Source: Arthrobacter crystallopoietes
GTDB lineage: Bacteria; Actinomycetota; Actinomycetes; Actinomycetales; Micrococcaceae
Length of the DNA stretch: 64,000 bases
Assembly (NCBI RefSeq): GCF_017603825.1
Contig: NZ_CP072014.1
Coordinates: forward strand, 4,030,001-4,094,000
Direction: 5' to 3'
Shown here: piece by piece, positions 8,363 to 16,499 of the stretch
How positions within the stretch are numbered: the stretch's first letter is position 1
Layout of the letters: each line of letters opens with the position of its first letter
Translations under genes and position numbers: made by a program
The notes under the pieces: model-generated
Database searches by the model: none
The model's input: only the letters and a program-made list of their open reading frames with translations
What the model was told of the DNA's origin: nothing

Positions 8363-9625
8363 ATGGCATCCGAGACCTCCGCCGAGAATATTGCTCCCAT
8401 CCTCACGCCGGAAGGCTGGGACTTGCTGAACTCCCTGGAGCCGTATTCGGAAGCCGACAGCCTCAAGACCAGCACCGCCCTGCGCAAGGCCGGCCACTCC
8501 CCCGAACTGGTCGCGGCTGCCCTGACCCAATCCAAGCTCCGGGCCAAGGCCGCCGCGAAATTCGGTCCGTTTGCCGAGCAGATGCTGTTTACCAAGGCGG
8601 GCCTGGAACAGGCAACCCGACTCAATATCGCGGCGCTGCATGCCCAGCGGTTCGTCCAGGCCGGCGTCGAACATGTCGCGGACCTTGGCTGCGGAATCGG
8701 CGCGGACGCCCTGGCCCTGGCCACGCTGGAACGCAAAGTCACCGCCGTCGAACGTGATGAGACCACGGCCGCGGTGGCCACCATTAACCTTATGCCCTGG
8801 CCCAACGCCACCGTCGTTAATGCCGACGCGGAGCACGTGGACCTGAACGGCGTCGACGGCGTCTGGCTGGATCCGGCCAGAAGAACGACGACGACGTCCG
8901 GCACCACCCGCTTGTTCGATCCGGAGGCTTTCTCACCGCCGCTGTCCTTTGTCGAAAAACTGGCGGACCAAGGACTTCCGGTCGGCGTCAAAATGGGACC
9001 TGGCATTCCGCATGACGCGCTGCCGGCGGACTGCGAGGCCCAATGGGTTTCGGTGGACGGCGACGTGACCGAGGCGACCTTGTGGTTCAACAGCCTGGCC
9101 CGGCCAGGTGTCCGGCGGGCCGCCCTGGTCATCTCGAACGGCGGTTCGGCCGAGCTCACCAGCGACATCGGCTACGTGCCCGCAGAGCAGGATGTGTCGG
9201 TTGGGCCGGCAGAGGGCTACCTGTATGAACCGGACGGCGCGGTGATCCGGGCGGGACTGGTGGCTGATGTGGCACGGCAGCTCGGCGGGCACCTGCTCGA
9301 TGAGCATATTGCCTACATCTGCGCGCCGGACCTGCTTCAGACTCCGTTTGCCCGTGCCTACAAAGTGCTGGAGGTCCGCCCGTACAACGTCAAGAAGCTC
9401 AAGGCGTGGGTGAAGGCTAGCAGGATCGGGACGCTGGAAATCAAGAAGCGCGGCACCTCGGTCACGCCGGAGGAACTGCGCAAGACCCTGCTCACCGGCT
9501 CCGGCAAGGGACCGAACAAGGCCACGCTGGTGCTGACCCGCATGGGCGAGGAGCGGGTGGCCATTGTCGTCGAGCCCATCCCGACAGCCGGCCACCGCAG
9601 CCGAAGCCGCAGCGCCCGGCCGTAG
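8363..9625 (+). CDS. Class I SAM-dependent methyltransferase with THUMP-like domain
   Basis: A 420-aa protein with a helical N-terminal part, then a Rossmann methyltransferase core with the SAM-binding glycine motif VADLGCGIGADALALA (from residue 105), the acidic VERDE turn and a WLDPARR motif. The C-terminal third (YICAPDLLQTPFARAYKVLE, then VKASRIGTLEIKKRGTSVTPEELRK) resembles the THUMP-like domain found on putative RNA methyltransferases of this actinobacterial family. Target RNA or other substrate is unknown. The start at 8363 is chosen from the -10 element at 8350 and the conserved N-terminus. It converges on the GH3 gene with 4 nt between the stop codons. Confidence 0.82.
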   Translation: MASETSAENIAPILTPEGWDLLNSLEPYSEADSLKTSTALRKAGHSPELVAAALTQSKLRAKAAAKFGPFAEQMLFTKAGLEQATRLNIAALHAQRFVQAGVEHVADLGCGIGADALALATLERKVTAVERDETTAAVATINLMPWPNATVVNADAEHVDLNGVDGVWLDPARRTTTTSGTTRLFDPEAFSPPLSFVEKLADQGLPVGVKMGPGIPHDALPADCEAQWVSVDGDVTEATLWFNSLARPGVRRAALVISNGGSAELTSDIGYVPAEQDVSVGPAEGYLYEPDGAVIRAGLVADVARQLGGHLLDEHIAYICAPDLLQTPFARAYKVLEVRPYNVKKLKAWVKASRIGTLEIKKRGTSVTPEELRKTLLTGSGKGPNKATLVLTRMGEERVAIVVEPIPTAGHRSRSRSARP

Positions 9626-9629
9626 CATG

Positions 9630-11273
9630 CTACCGGCAGCCGGTGCCGGTTTCGTATTCGCCGACGTCCACCGGAAGGGTCCCGGGTGCACCGGCCTCGC
9701 CCGTGAGGTAGTCCAGCAGCGCTTCGAACGCTGCCGGGGTGTCGCCGTAGAGCGCGGCCTTTACCTCGGCTGAGGACAGTTCCAGGCCCCACGGTGCATC
9801 CAGCGAGACAACGATGTCCCCGGTTCCGCTCTCGGGCCCGGCCAGCAGCGTGACCGTTGGCCCCGAACCTACTGTCAGCCCGCGCGCCTCGGCGGCCTCC
9901 GCCAGCCGCTGGTTGGCCACCGGGTCTGCTCCCTGGATGGTCAGCGAACCGTCCAACTGGTCCTCGCGCGAGCACTGCCCGGTCAGGATGGTCAGCGCCG
10001 TGGCCGAGGCGTCCTGCGAGTCCTGCGCGTGGGTACCGATTTCCGCCAGCGACGGCGTCTGCGCGATGGACTTCTGCCACAGCTGCATGGTGACTACCCG
10101 GGTGGCGGCCTCATCCAGCCGCTCCTCGGCCAGCGTGCCGTCCTCCACTGCGGCGAGAATCGCGGCATGCGCGGCATACGGATCCGCCGGCATCAGCAGC
10201 AGGTCGGCGCCCGCGGCGAGTGCCATCGGGGCAGCCTGGCCGCCGGGGTACTGGTTCTCCACCGCGCCCATGTTCAGCGCATCCGTGATGATGACGCCTT
10301 CAAACCCCAGGTCCCGCAGCGCCTGGTAACTCGGTGCCGACAACGACGACGGAACACCCGGCTCCAGCGCGGGAACGGCTATGTGGCCCATCATCATGAC
10401 CGGTGCCCCGGCGTCGATCGCCGCTTTGAACGGTTTCCAGTCCCGCGCCTGCAGTTCCGCCACGGAGGCGTCCTGCACCGGCAGGGCAAGGTGGGAATCG
10501 GTGGTCACGGAGCCATGGCCCGGGAAGTGTTTCACGCTGGGCATGACCCCGGCTTTCTCGAAGCCCTCCAGCAGCGCCGGGGCCTGTGCCGACGCCCGCT
10601 CCGGGTCGCTGCCCAGGGAGCGCGCCCCGATGGTCGGATCCGCCGGTCCGATGGTCAGATCCAGGCCCGGCGCGTGGTCCATCGTGAAGCCGAGCGCGGC
10701 CAGTTCGGTGGCCATCGCCGCCATGGAGTCCCGCGAGACGGTCTCTTCCGCAGCGGCGCCGTAGGTCATCGGCGTAGGCCACTCGGTCAGCGGCGCGCCC
10801 AGCCGGGCCACCATCCCGCCTTCCTGATCCACCGAGATGATCCCGGGCCAGTCCCGAGCGTTGAACATTGCGTCCTGCAGCGACTTGTTGATCTGCGCCA
10901 TCGCCGCCACATCCACCGTGCCGTCAGCGGTCAGCGGGACGTTGTCGCCCATAATGATGCTGCCGCCCAGATGCAGTTCCTCAATGGCCGTCAGTTGCGG
11001 TGCCGGATCCGTTCCGGAGTAGAAGGACACCATGACCTGCCCGGCCTTTTCCTCAAGGCTCATCGCCTCGACGGCGGCAGCGGCGTCGTCGTAATGATCC
11101 TGGCTCGGCCCCCAGGACAGCGCGGGCGCTTCGGTGGGCGCGGCAACGGACGACGGCGGCGCGGAACTGCCGCTTTCGGGCGCGGGGCCAGGGGCGGTAC
11201 AGGAGGAAATGAGGAGTGCGGACGTGGCCGCCAACACACCCAGCGCCAGACGCCGGGAACCGAACTTTTTCAC
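9630..11273 (-). CDS. Glycoside hydrolase family 3 lipoprotein (beta-N-acetylhexosaminidase-like)
   Basis: A surface lipoprotein likely to trim N-acetylglucosaminyl residues from cell-wall fragments or glycans. The signal peptide starts at GTG 11273 (VKKFGSRRLALGVLAATSAL) and ends in lipobox LISSC (Cys25). A Ser/Pro/Ala linker follows. The GH3 barrel carries the NagZ-type signature KHFPGHGSVTTDSH, including the His/Asp dyad region, and the nucleophile motif IITDALNMGAV. A C-terminal domain of about 170 aa follows. Length is 547 aa. The start is supported by TACCGT ending 7 nt before it, a leaderless arrangement. It is divergent from the YbdK-type ligase. Confidence 0.87.
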   Translation of the reverse strand: MKKFGSRRLALGVLAATSALLISSCTAPGPAPESGSSAPPSSVAAPTEAPALSWGPSQDHYDDAAAAVEAMSLEEKAGQVMVSFYSGTDPAPQLTAIEELHLGGSIIMGDNVPLTADGTVDVAAMAQINKSLQDAMFNARDWPGIISVDQEGGMVARLGAPLTEWPTPMTYGAAAEETVSRDSMAAMATELAALGFTMDHAPGLDLTIGPADPTIGARSLGSDPERASAQAPALLEGFEKAGVMPSVKHFPGHGSVTTDSHLALPVQDASVAELQARDWKPFKAAIDAGAPVMMMGHIAVPALEPGVPSSLSAPSYQALRDLGFEGVIITDALNMGAVENQYPGGQAAPMALAAGADLLLMPADPYAAHAAILAAVEDGTLAEERLDEAATRVVTMQLWQKSIAQTPSLAEIGTHAQDSQDASATALTILTGQCSREDQLDGSLTIQGADPVANQRLAEAAEARGLTVGSGPTVTLLAGPESGTGDIVVSLDAPWGLELSSAEVKAALYGDTPAAFEALLDYLTGEAGAPGTLPVDVGEYETGTGCR

Positions 11274-11280
11274 GTCTTTG

Positions 11281-11286
11281 ACGGTA
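11281..11286 (-). promoter_or_regulatory. Predicted -10 element of the GH3 lipoprotein gene
   Basis: TACCGT on the minus strand is 7 nt from the GTG start codon and no ribosome-binding sequence is seen, consistent with a leaderless transcript. The rest of the 111-bp divergent region to 11384 holds only the AGGAG of the next gene. Confidence 0.45.
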
Positions 11287-11384
11287 CCACTGCCGTAGAA
11301 TCTGACTTGGGTTCTCTGCCGCAAGCCGCGTGACGGGAGCACAGCCGGGGCAGTTCCGGCAAGCCGCGCAGATCAGGAGTCAGT

Positions 11385-12533
11385 TTGAATATCGAGTTCG
11401 CACCGTCCGCCCAGTCCACCCTCGGTGTCGAGTGGGAACTGGCGCTGGTGGACGGCCAAAGCGGCGAGCTGGTCTCCGCGGCCTCAGAGGTGCTGCGCAA
11501 CGTCGCGGCCGGGCATCCCGAACTCAAGGACGACGACGAGCACCCCCACATCAAACAGGAGCTGCTGCTGAACACGGTGGAGCTCGTAACCGGGATCTGC
11601 ACGTCGGTGGAGCAGGCCAAGGGCGAACTAAGCGATGCGCTGACGGCGGTGCGCGATGTGACGGATCCGATGGGCGTGGAGCTGTTCTGCGCCGGCAGCC
11701 ACCCCTTTGCCGCCCCGCGCTCCCAGCCGGTGACGGACAAGGAGCGCTACGCGAAGCTGATCGACCGGACCCAGTGGTGGGGCCAGCAGATGGTGATCTA
11801 CGGCGTGCATGTCCACGTGGGTCTGGACCACAGGGACAAGGCCCTGCCGGTGCTGGACGGCCTGGTCAACTACTTCCCGCACTTCCAGGCACTGTCCGCA
11901 TCCTCCCCCTTCTGGGGCGGCGAAGATACCGGCTATGCCTCGCAGCGCGCGCTGATGTTCCAGCAGTTGCCGACGGCCGGCCTGCCGTTCCAGTTCCCCG
12001 CCTGGGCCAATTATGAAGACTATGTGCAGGACATGTTCAACACCGGGGTGATCGACACGCTCAGCGAGATCCGCTGGGACGTCCGCCCGGTCGCCGCCCT
12101 GGGCACCATCGAGATGCGCATCTGCGACGGCATGTCCTCGCTGCAGGATGTCGGCGCCATCGCCGCGCTGACCCAGTGCCTGGTGGACGAGTTCTCCACC
12201 GTGCTCGACGACGGCTGGGCCATCCCCACGATGCCGCCGTGGCATGTGCAGGAGAACAAGTGGCGCGCGGCCCGGTACGGCATGGAAGCGATCGTCATCC
12301 TCGACGGCGCCGGCAAGGAAAAGCTGGTCACCGAGCACCTGCGCGAAGACGTGCTCAACCGGCTGGAACCGGTGGCGAAGAAGCTCGGCTGCAGCAACGA
12401 ACTGGCGGACGTGGAGAAGATTATCGAGCGCGGCGCCGGCTACCAGCGCCAGCGCCGGATTGCCGCAGAGAACGATGGCGATCTGCGCGCCGTCGTGCTC
12501 GATGTCGTCCGGCAGATGCGCGGCGAAGCCTAA
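11385..12533 (+). CDS. YbdK-type carboxylate-amine ligase / glutamate-cysteine ligase family 2
   Basis: A 382-aa member of the GCS2 family, which joins a gamma-carboxylate to an amine using ATP. Conserved blocks include LGVEWELALVD at the N-terminus (ATP/Mg site), NTVELVTGIC, GVHVHVGL (metal-binding histidines) and SASSPFWGGEDTGYASQRA. In mycothiol-making bacteria these proteins are often annotated glutamate-cysteine ligase; true activity may be a weaker ligase reaction or the EgtA step of ergothioneine synthesis. The TTG start at 11385 is favoured by AGGAG 5 nt upstream. The gene converges on tsaD. Confidence 0.85.
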   Translation: MNIEFAPSAQSTLGVEWELALVDGQSGELVSAASEVLRNVAAGHPELKDDDEHPHIKQELLLNTVELVTGICTSVEQAKGELSDALTAVRDVTDPMGVELFCAGSHPFAAPRSQPVTDKERYAKLIDRTQWWGQQMVIYGVHVHVGLDHRDKALPVLDGLVNYFPHFQALSASSPFWGGEDTGYASQRALMFQQLPTAGLPFQFPAWANYEDYVQDMFNTGVIDTLSEIRWDVRPVAALGTIEMRICDGMSSLQDVGAIAALTQCLVDEFSTVLDDGWAIPTMPPWHVQENKWRAARYGMEAIVILDGAGKEKLVTEHLREDVLNRLEPVAKKLGCSNELADVEKIIERGAGYQRQRRIAAENDGDLRAVVLDVVRQMRGEA

Positions 12534-12565
12534 CTACCACCGCCTCCTCGAATGAGGCGCGCCGC

Positions 12566-13633
12566 TTACAGGTGGACGCTGGTCACCGGCATGGAGGAGT
12601 CCGGGGCGAAGGCGATCCCGGACGGTTCTCCCCCGGCCATGACGATCTGCGAGCCCAGTGCCGCGACCATGGCGCCGTTGTCTGTACAGAGGTTGATCGG
12701 CGGGACGCGCAGCGTGATCCCGTTGGCCGCACAGCGTTCCGCAGTCAGCTCCCGGAGCCGCGAATTGGCGGCCACTCCCCCGCCGAGCAGCAGATTGGTG
12801 ATGCCGTGTTCGGTGCAGGCGAGCATGGCTTTGGCGGTGATCACGTCCACCACCGCTTCCTGGAAGGATGCGGCGATGTCGGCCACCGGGACCACTTGGC
12901 CGGCCGCCTCGAACCGCTCCACGGCGCGGGCCACGGCGGTCTTCAGCCCGGAAAAGGACCAGTCGTACCGGTGCCGGCCGGGCTGCTCCGCTGAGCCCAT
13001 GTACTTGGGCTGGCTCAGGCCGCGCGGGAAACGGATGGCCTTGGGGTTGCCTTCCTTGGCCAGCTTGTCGATCACCGGCCCGCCCGGGTATCCGAGTCCG
13101 AGGATGCGGGCCACCTTGTCGTAGGCTTCGCCGGCGGCGTCGTCGATGGTGGAGCCGAGCAGTTCGACGTCGTCGGTAATGGACTTCACCCGCAGGATCT
13201 CCGTGTGACCGCCGGAGACCAGCAGCGCGCCGAGGTTTTCGGGCAGTTCCCCGCCGTCCAGCAGGCCCACGCCCACGTGCGCCACCAGGTGGTTGATCGC
13301 GTAGAGCGGTTTGCCCGTTGCGACGGCGAGCGCCTTGGCCGCGCAGACTCCCACCATCAGTGCACCGGCAAGGCCCGGACCGGAGGTCACAGCCAAAGCG
13401 TCGACTTCGTCCAGGGTCACCCCGGCTTCGTCCAACGCCTGCTGCAGCGTGGGGACAAACGCATCCAGATGGGCCCGCGAGGCAATCTCCGGAATCACGC
13501 CGCCGAATCGCACGTGTTCCTCCATCGAGGAGGAGACGGTGTTGGTCAGCAGGGTGTCGCCGCGGACTATGCCTACACCGGTTTCGTCGCAGGAGGACTC
13601 GATGCCCAGTACCAGCGGTTCGCTGCGGTTCAT
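12566..13633 (-). CDS. tsaD: tRNA N6-threonylcarbamoyladenosine transferase TsaD
   Basis: TsaD transfers the threonylcarbamoyl group to A37 of ANN-decoding tRNAs. The 355-aa ASKHA-fold protein has the N-terminal phosphate loop [15 protein letters not shown], metal-binding histidines in NHLVAHV, the nucleotide loop LLVSGGHTE and the C-terminal [15 protein letters not shown] and LCTDNGAM motifs, all typical. The ATG at 13633 overlaps the TGA of rimI, indicating translational coupling in the tsaB-rimI-tsaD unit. Its partners TsaB and TsaE are encoded nearby. Confidence 0.97.
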   Translation of the reverse strand: MNRSEPLVLGIESSCDETGVGIVRGDTLLTNTVSSSMEEHVRFGGVIPEIASRAHLDAFVPTLQQALDEAGVTLDEVDALAVTSGPGLAGALMVGVCAAKALAVATGKPLYAINHLVAHVGVGLLDGGELPENLGALLVSGGHTEILRVKSITDDVELLGSTIDDAAGEAYDKVARILGLGYPGGPVIDKLAKEGNPKAIRFPRGLSQPKYMGSAEQPGRHRYDWSFSGLKTAVARAVERFEAAGQVVPVADIAASFQEAVVDVITAKAMLACTEHGITNLLLGGGVAANSRLRELTAERCAANGITLRVPPINLCTDNGAMVAALGSQIVMAGGEPSGIAFAPDSSMPVTSVHL

Positions 13634-14154
13634 CGGGTCTCCTCCGAAGTGGTTGTGGTTGCGCCGGGCGCTCCGGTCCAGCCGGCGAGTTCCAGCCGCA
13701 TGATCAGCGCATCCGCGCCGTCACGGTAGTAGCGCGGGCGGCGGTGGATCTGTTCGAACCCGAACCACTGGTACAGCCGCTGCGCCCGCGGGTTATCCGC
13801 CCGGACCTCAAGCAGCACGTCCTTGGCCTTGCGCCCCGCGGCCTCCTCGATCAGGCGGGTCAGCATCAGGCTGCCGATCCCCTGCCCTTCCCGCTCCGGC
13901 ACCACGGCGATGGTCTGAACATCCGCGATCGGCTCGATGCACATCAGTCCGGCGTACCCGATCACCGTTCCAGCGGCGTCGACGGCGACATAGTAGCTGC
14001 GGGTTTCGGGCTGGGACAGCTCATCGAAGAACATCTGGGTGGGCCAGGCGTCCATTGGAAACAGGCTCTTCTCCAGGGCGTCGACCTCGGGTATGTCGGC
14101 CTCGGTCATCGGCCGGATGCTTCCGCGCTGCACGGCCCTGTCCGCCGCCTTCAC
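13630..14154 (-). CDS. rimI: Ribosomal protein S18-alanine N-acetyltransferase RimI
   Basis: A 174-aa GNAT-fold acetyltransferase. The acetyl-CoA motif is [20 protein letters not shown] and the C-terminal [21 protein letters not shown] block is typical of RimI. RimI acetylates the N-terminal alanine of ribosomal protein S18; in actinobacteria it is consistently placed between tsaB and tsaD, as here. The GTG start at 14154 overlaps the TGA of tsaB, and its own TGA overlaps the ATG of tsaD. Confidence 0.93.
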   Translation of the reverse strand: MKAADRAVQRGSIRPMTEADIPEVDALEKSLFPMDAWPTQMFFDELSQPETRSYYVAVDAAGTVIGYAGLMCIEPIADVQTIAVVPEREGQGIGSLMLTRLIEEAAGRKAKDVLLEVRADNPRAQRLYQWFGFEQIHRRPRYYRDGADALIMRLELAGWTGAPGATTTTSEETR

Positions 14155-14819
14155 AGCGCACGCTTCCGCGGCCCGGGGACCTTCGCATCGGATTCGCGCA
14201 GGTAAAGGGGTGTGGTTTCCAGCAGGGGCAGGCCCCGTGTCAGCTTGACGACGGCGGTGCGGCCGAGCGCTTCAGCGGTCGGTTGGGTGCCGCTGAAGTC
14301 CGCGACGGCGTGCAGTTGGTCCGGATAGATTCCCGCCCCCTTGCCGTAGGCCGGCAGCTCCGGCACCTCCGCCGGCGCGGAGACGTGCGGACCGTCCAGC
14401 AATTCGGGGGTTCCGCCGGTGCTGCGGTACTGCGCCCAGTAGACTTCCTTGCGTCGCGCGTCCGTGGCCACGATGAATTCGTCGATCCCCAGCCGCCAAG
14501 CATCCAGTGCTGCCTCCACGGCGATGGCGTCCAGACTCATCACCCCATGCAGTGGCTTGTTCCACGCGAACGCCAGCGATCGGGCCGTGGCGATCCCGGA
14601 CCGCAGCCCGGTGAAAGGACCGGGCCCCACGCCCACGACCAAGGCGTCGATATCGGCGGCGGTGACGTCCGCCGTCGTCAGTATTTCCTGGATGCCGGGG
14701 GCCAGCACCTCGGCATGGGTCCGGGTGTCCTCGGTGGCAAATGCCTGCAGGGTCTCTCCGTCTCCGGTGATGAGAGCCGCGCTGGCAATGGCGGAGGTAT
14801 CGATGGAGAGAATCAGCAC
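14151..14819 (-). CDS. tsaB: t6A biosynthesis protein TsaB
   Basis: TsaB is the inactive ASKHA paralogue that scaffolds the TsaB-TsaD-TsaE complex making t6A in tRNA. The 222-aa protein begins MLILSIDTSAIASAALI and contains VVGVGPGPFTGLRSGIATA, both diagnostic. The GTG at 14819 has no Shine-Dalgarno but lies 6 nt after TAAAAT (14831-14826), so the message is probably leaderless. This matters because the gene normally preceding tsaB, tsaE, is here about 4.8 kb upstream, beyond the accessory module. Confidence 0.95.
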   Translation of the reverse strand: MLILSIDTSAIASAALITGDGETLQAFATEDTRTHAEVLAPGIQEILTTADVTAADIDALVVGVGPGPFTGLRSGIATARSLAFAWNKPLHGVMSLDAIAVEAALDAWRLGIDEFIVATDARRKEVYWAQYRSTGGTPELLDGPHVSAPAEVPELPAYGKGAGIYPDQLHAVADFSGTQPTAEALGRTAVVKLTRGLPLLETTPLYLRESDAKVPGPRKRAL

Positions 14820-14825
14820 CAGACC

Positions 14826-14831
14826 ATTTTA
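14826..14831 (-). promoter_or_regulatory. Predicted -10 element of a leaderless tsaB promoter
   Basis: TAAAAT on the minus strand ends 6 nt before the GTG of tsaB. It would let the essential tsaB-rimI-tsaD genes be transcribed independently of the inserted module whose last gene ends at 14854. The 12-nt string GTAAAATGGTCT around it also occurs at the glmM start. Confidence 0.55.
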
Positions 14832-14853
14832 CGCGGTTTGGGTAGCTCCCGTG

Positions 14854-15669
14854 TCAGCGGTGGACGGCGCGGTCGACGGCAGTGGCAATGTCCCGGTACA
14901 GCCTGCTTGACGGGCGGACATTGAGGTGGGCTCCGGCGTCGTCCCTGCCCAGATGGTAATGGCCTGCCTCGCCGGCGTTGACGTAGGTCAGGGGCGGGCC
15001 GGAGGACGGTTCCAGCACCAGCTGCCAGATGAACCAGGGCTGGCGCCACATATTCGCCAGCGGTGCATCCGCGCCCGCTGGGACGGGAACGGCTTCGCTG
15101 GTAAACCGGGCTTGGAGAACCTGCGGATCCACCGCGAGCGGCGCCGCGGCCAGGCTCCAGGCCGGTGCGATTCCGGTCCAGGCCGCGATGGCCGGGTACA
15201 GATGGTCAAGAGCCAGGAAATCCAGTTGGTGGAAGCCGGTACGCGGCGTTCCGGCCAGGAACTGGCTGTAGGACGGGCCTGCCAGCACCAGACATCCTTC
15301 CGGCGCAAGCCAGGCCTGGAAGGCCGCAGCGTGGCCACGGAACTGCGCCGAAATCCTCAACGAGGCGAGCGAGTCTTTCCACGGGCTGGTGACCAGGCGT
15401 CCCTGTCCCGTCAGCGCACCCTTCGACGTGAGCAGCCCGGCATCCACCAGCGGTGCCAGTTCGGCGGACTTGCCGGCAATGCCAAAGCGGCCGAGCTTGC
15501 CTGCCTCGGCAGCGGTCTGCAATAGCTCCAGCCCCGTGGCGGAAATCCACGGGCCGTCCGAGACGTAGGGCTGTTTGCCCACGATGCCCGAGAGTTGCTC
15601 AAGCTGCTCGCCCGTGTGGGAGGACGCGAAGACCTCGGTCCGGGGTTCTTTATGCGGAAACTCGGTCAC
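14854..15669 (-). CDS. EspG-like hypothetical protein, copy B of the duplicated cassette
   Basis: A 271-aa soluble protein with no signal peptide or membrane segment. I do not recognise its family with certainty; its size and its company resemble the EspG chaperones of type VII secretion, but that is tentative. It is clearly paralogous to the gene at 18165-18893: shared blocks are GPW[IL]SA, AAWTG[IL]APAW, W[RQ][QE]PWF[IV]W and NAG.AGH[YF]. The GTG at 15669 directly abuts the stop codon of the upstream LpqN-like gene, and the same gene pair occurs in the other copy. It is the last gene of its unit, 34 bp before tsaB. Confidence 0.72.
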   Translation of the reverse strand: MTEFPHKEPRTEVFASSHTGEQLEQLSGIVGKQPYVSDGPWISATGLELLQTAAEAGKLGRFGIAGKSAELAPLVDAGLLTSKGALTGQGRLVTSPWKDSLASLRISAQFRGHAAAFQAWLAPEGCLVLAGPSYSQFLAGTPRTGFHQLDFLALDHLYPAIAAWTGIAPAWSLAAAPLAVDPQVLQARFTSEAVPVPAGADAPLANMWRQPWFIWQLVLEPSSGPPLTYVNAGEAGHYHLGRDDAGAHLNVRPSSRLYRDIATAVDRAVHR

Positions 15670-16134
15670 TCAGGCAGCCTTCCGGAATTCAATGTTCGCG
15701 GCCATATAGCCGAACAGCTCGTCGATTGCGGTCAGCTGGGTCGAACTGCAGGTGGCCGTGACGTCAACAGCCTTGCCGTCGACGGCGAAGGTCCAGCGCT
15801 GAACATGCAGGATCTGGTTGCCCATTTGGTGGGTGTACTCGATCTGGCGTCCGTCGCCGGCAGGGTGCGGCCAGATGTTGCACGCAATCAGGTGCGGGCT
15901 CGTCAGCTCTCCGAGGGCTGCCGCCATGGCGAAGGTGGACAATTTGGCGATGGATCCCTCATAGGGCTGGCTCGTTACCACGACGTTGGGGCGGAACACA
16001 CCTGCGCGGACCGGAGGGGACAGCAACACCATGTCGGTGCCTTCCGTATCCTGGCGGGTCCAGTCTGCCGGGCGGGGAATCGTGATGTCCTCCGAAGCTT
16101 CAAGTGGAAAGGCCTGGGCATTCGACGTGCTCAT
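15670..16134 (-). CDS. LpqN/PsbP-like hypothetical protein, copy B
   Basis: A 154-aa protein beginning MSTSNAQAFPLEASEDITIPRPADW. Its pattern (short beta-strands, central AGVFRPNVVVTSQPYEG, then GRQIEYTHQMG and VQRWTFAVDGKAVDVTA) resembles the LpqN/LpqT and PsbP/MOG1 fold group common in actinobacteria, although no lipoprotein signal is present. It is paralogous to the protein at 19022-19483, sharing AGVFRP[NS], GR[QR]IE[YF]T and V.RW....D....DV.A. The ATG at 16134 overlaps the TGA of the membrane-protein gene, and it is followed without a gap by the EspG-like gene. Role unknown; a chaperone or accessory subunit for the putative effector is one possibility. Confidence 0.7.
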   Translation of the reverse strand: MSTSNAQAFPLEASEDITIPRPADWTRQDTEGTDMVLLSPPVRAGVFRPNVVVTSQPYEGSIAKLSTFAMAAALGELTSPHLIACNIWPHPAGDGRQIEYTHQMGNQILHVQRWTFAVDGKAVDVTATCSSTQLTAIDELFGYMAANIEFRKAA

Positions 16135-16499
16135 CAACGCCCTTTCTGCCGTACGCGCGGCATCTGCTCCTGTACGGCGGTGCGCACCCACGCCGGCGTC
16201 ATGAAGCGGGGAAGCCAGGCAAGGCTCAGCAGACAAATCAGCATGCCGGCAATGACGGGAAGAACCAGCGCGGCCACGGCTGCCTTCGGTGCACCGGCTT
16301 CAGAGGCCCACGCCGCCGCGGGCGCCAGCAGGAAACTGATTCCGCCATAGAGCAGGCCGAGCCCCGGGTAGCTGCGCAGGTTCGGGAACAAGCCGCCGTA
16401 GGCGAGCCATCTGCGCCAGCGGCCGGAGTAGGCCCTCCAGCCGGCCAGCACCATGGCGGCACCTGCCGCGATGGCCATTAATCCCACAGAGAGTTCCAC
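16134..16499 (-). CDS. Small integral membrane protein of the cassette
   Basis: A 121-aa protein from GTG 16499 with about three hydrophobic segments: ELSVGLMAIAAGAAMVLAGW near the N-terminus, GLGLLYGGISFLLAPAAAW in the middle and AALVLPVIAGMLICLLSLAW near residues 80-100. A basic GRWRRW loop separates the first two. No family is recognised. It overlaps the upstream glycine-zipper gene by 22 nt and the downstream LpqN-like gene by 3 nt, so the genes are tightly coupled. By position it could be a membrane partner or an immunity protein for the upstream product, which is inference. Confidence 0.7.
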   Translation of the reverse strand: MELSVGLMAIAAGAAMVLAGWRAYSGRWRRWLAYGGLFPNLRSYPGLGLLYGGISFLLAPAAAWASEAGAPKAAVAALVLPVIAGMLICLLSLAWLPRFMTPAWVRTAVQEQMPRVRQKGR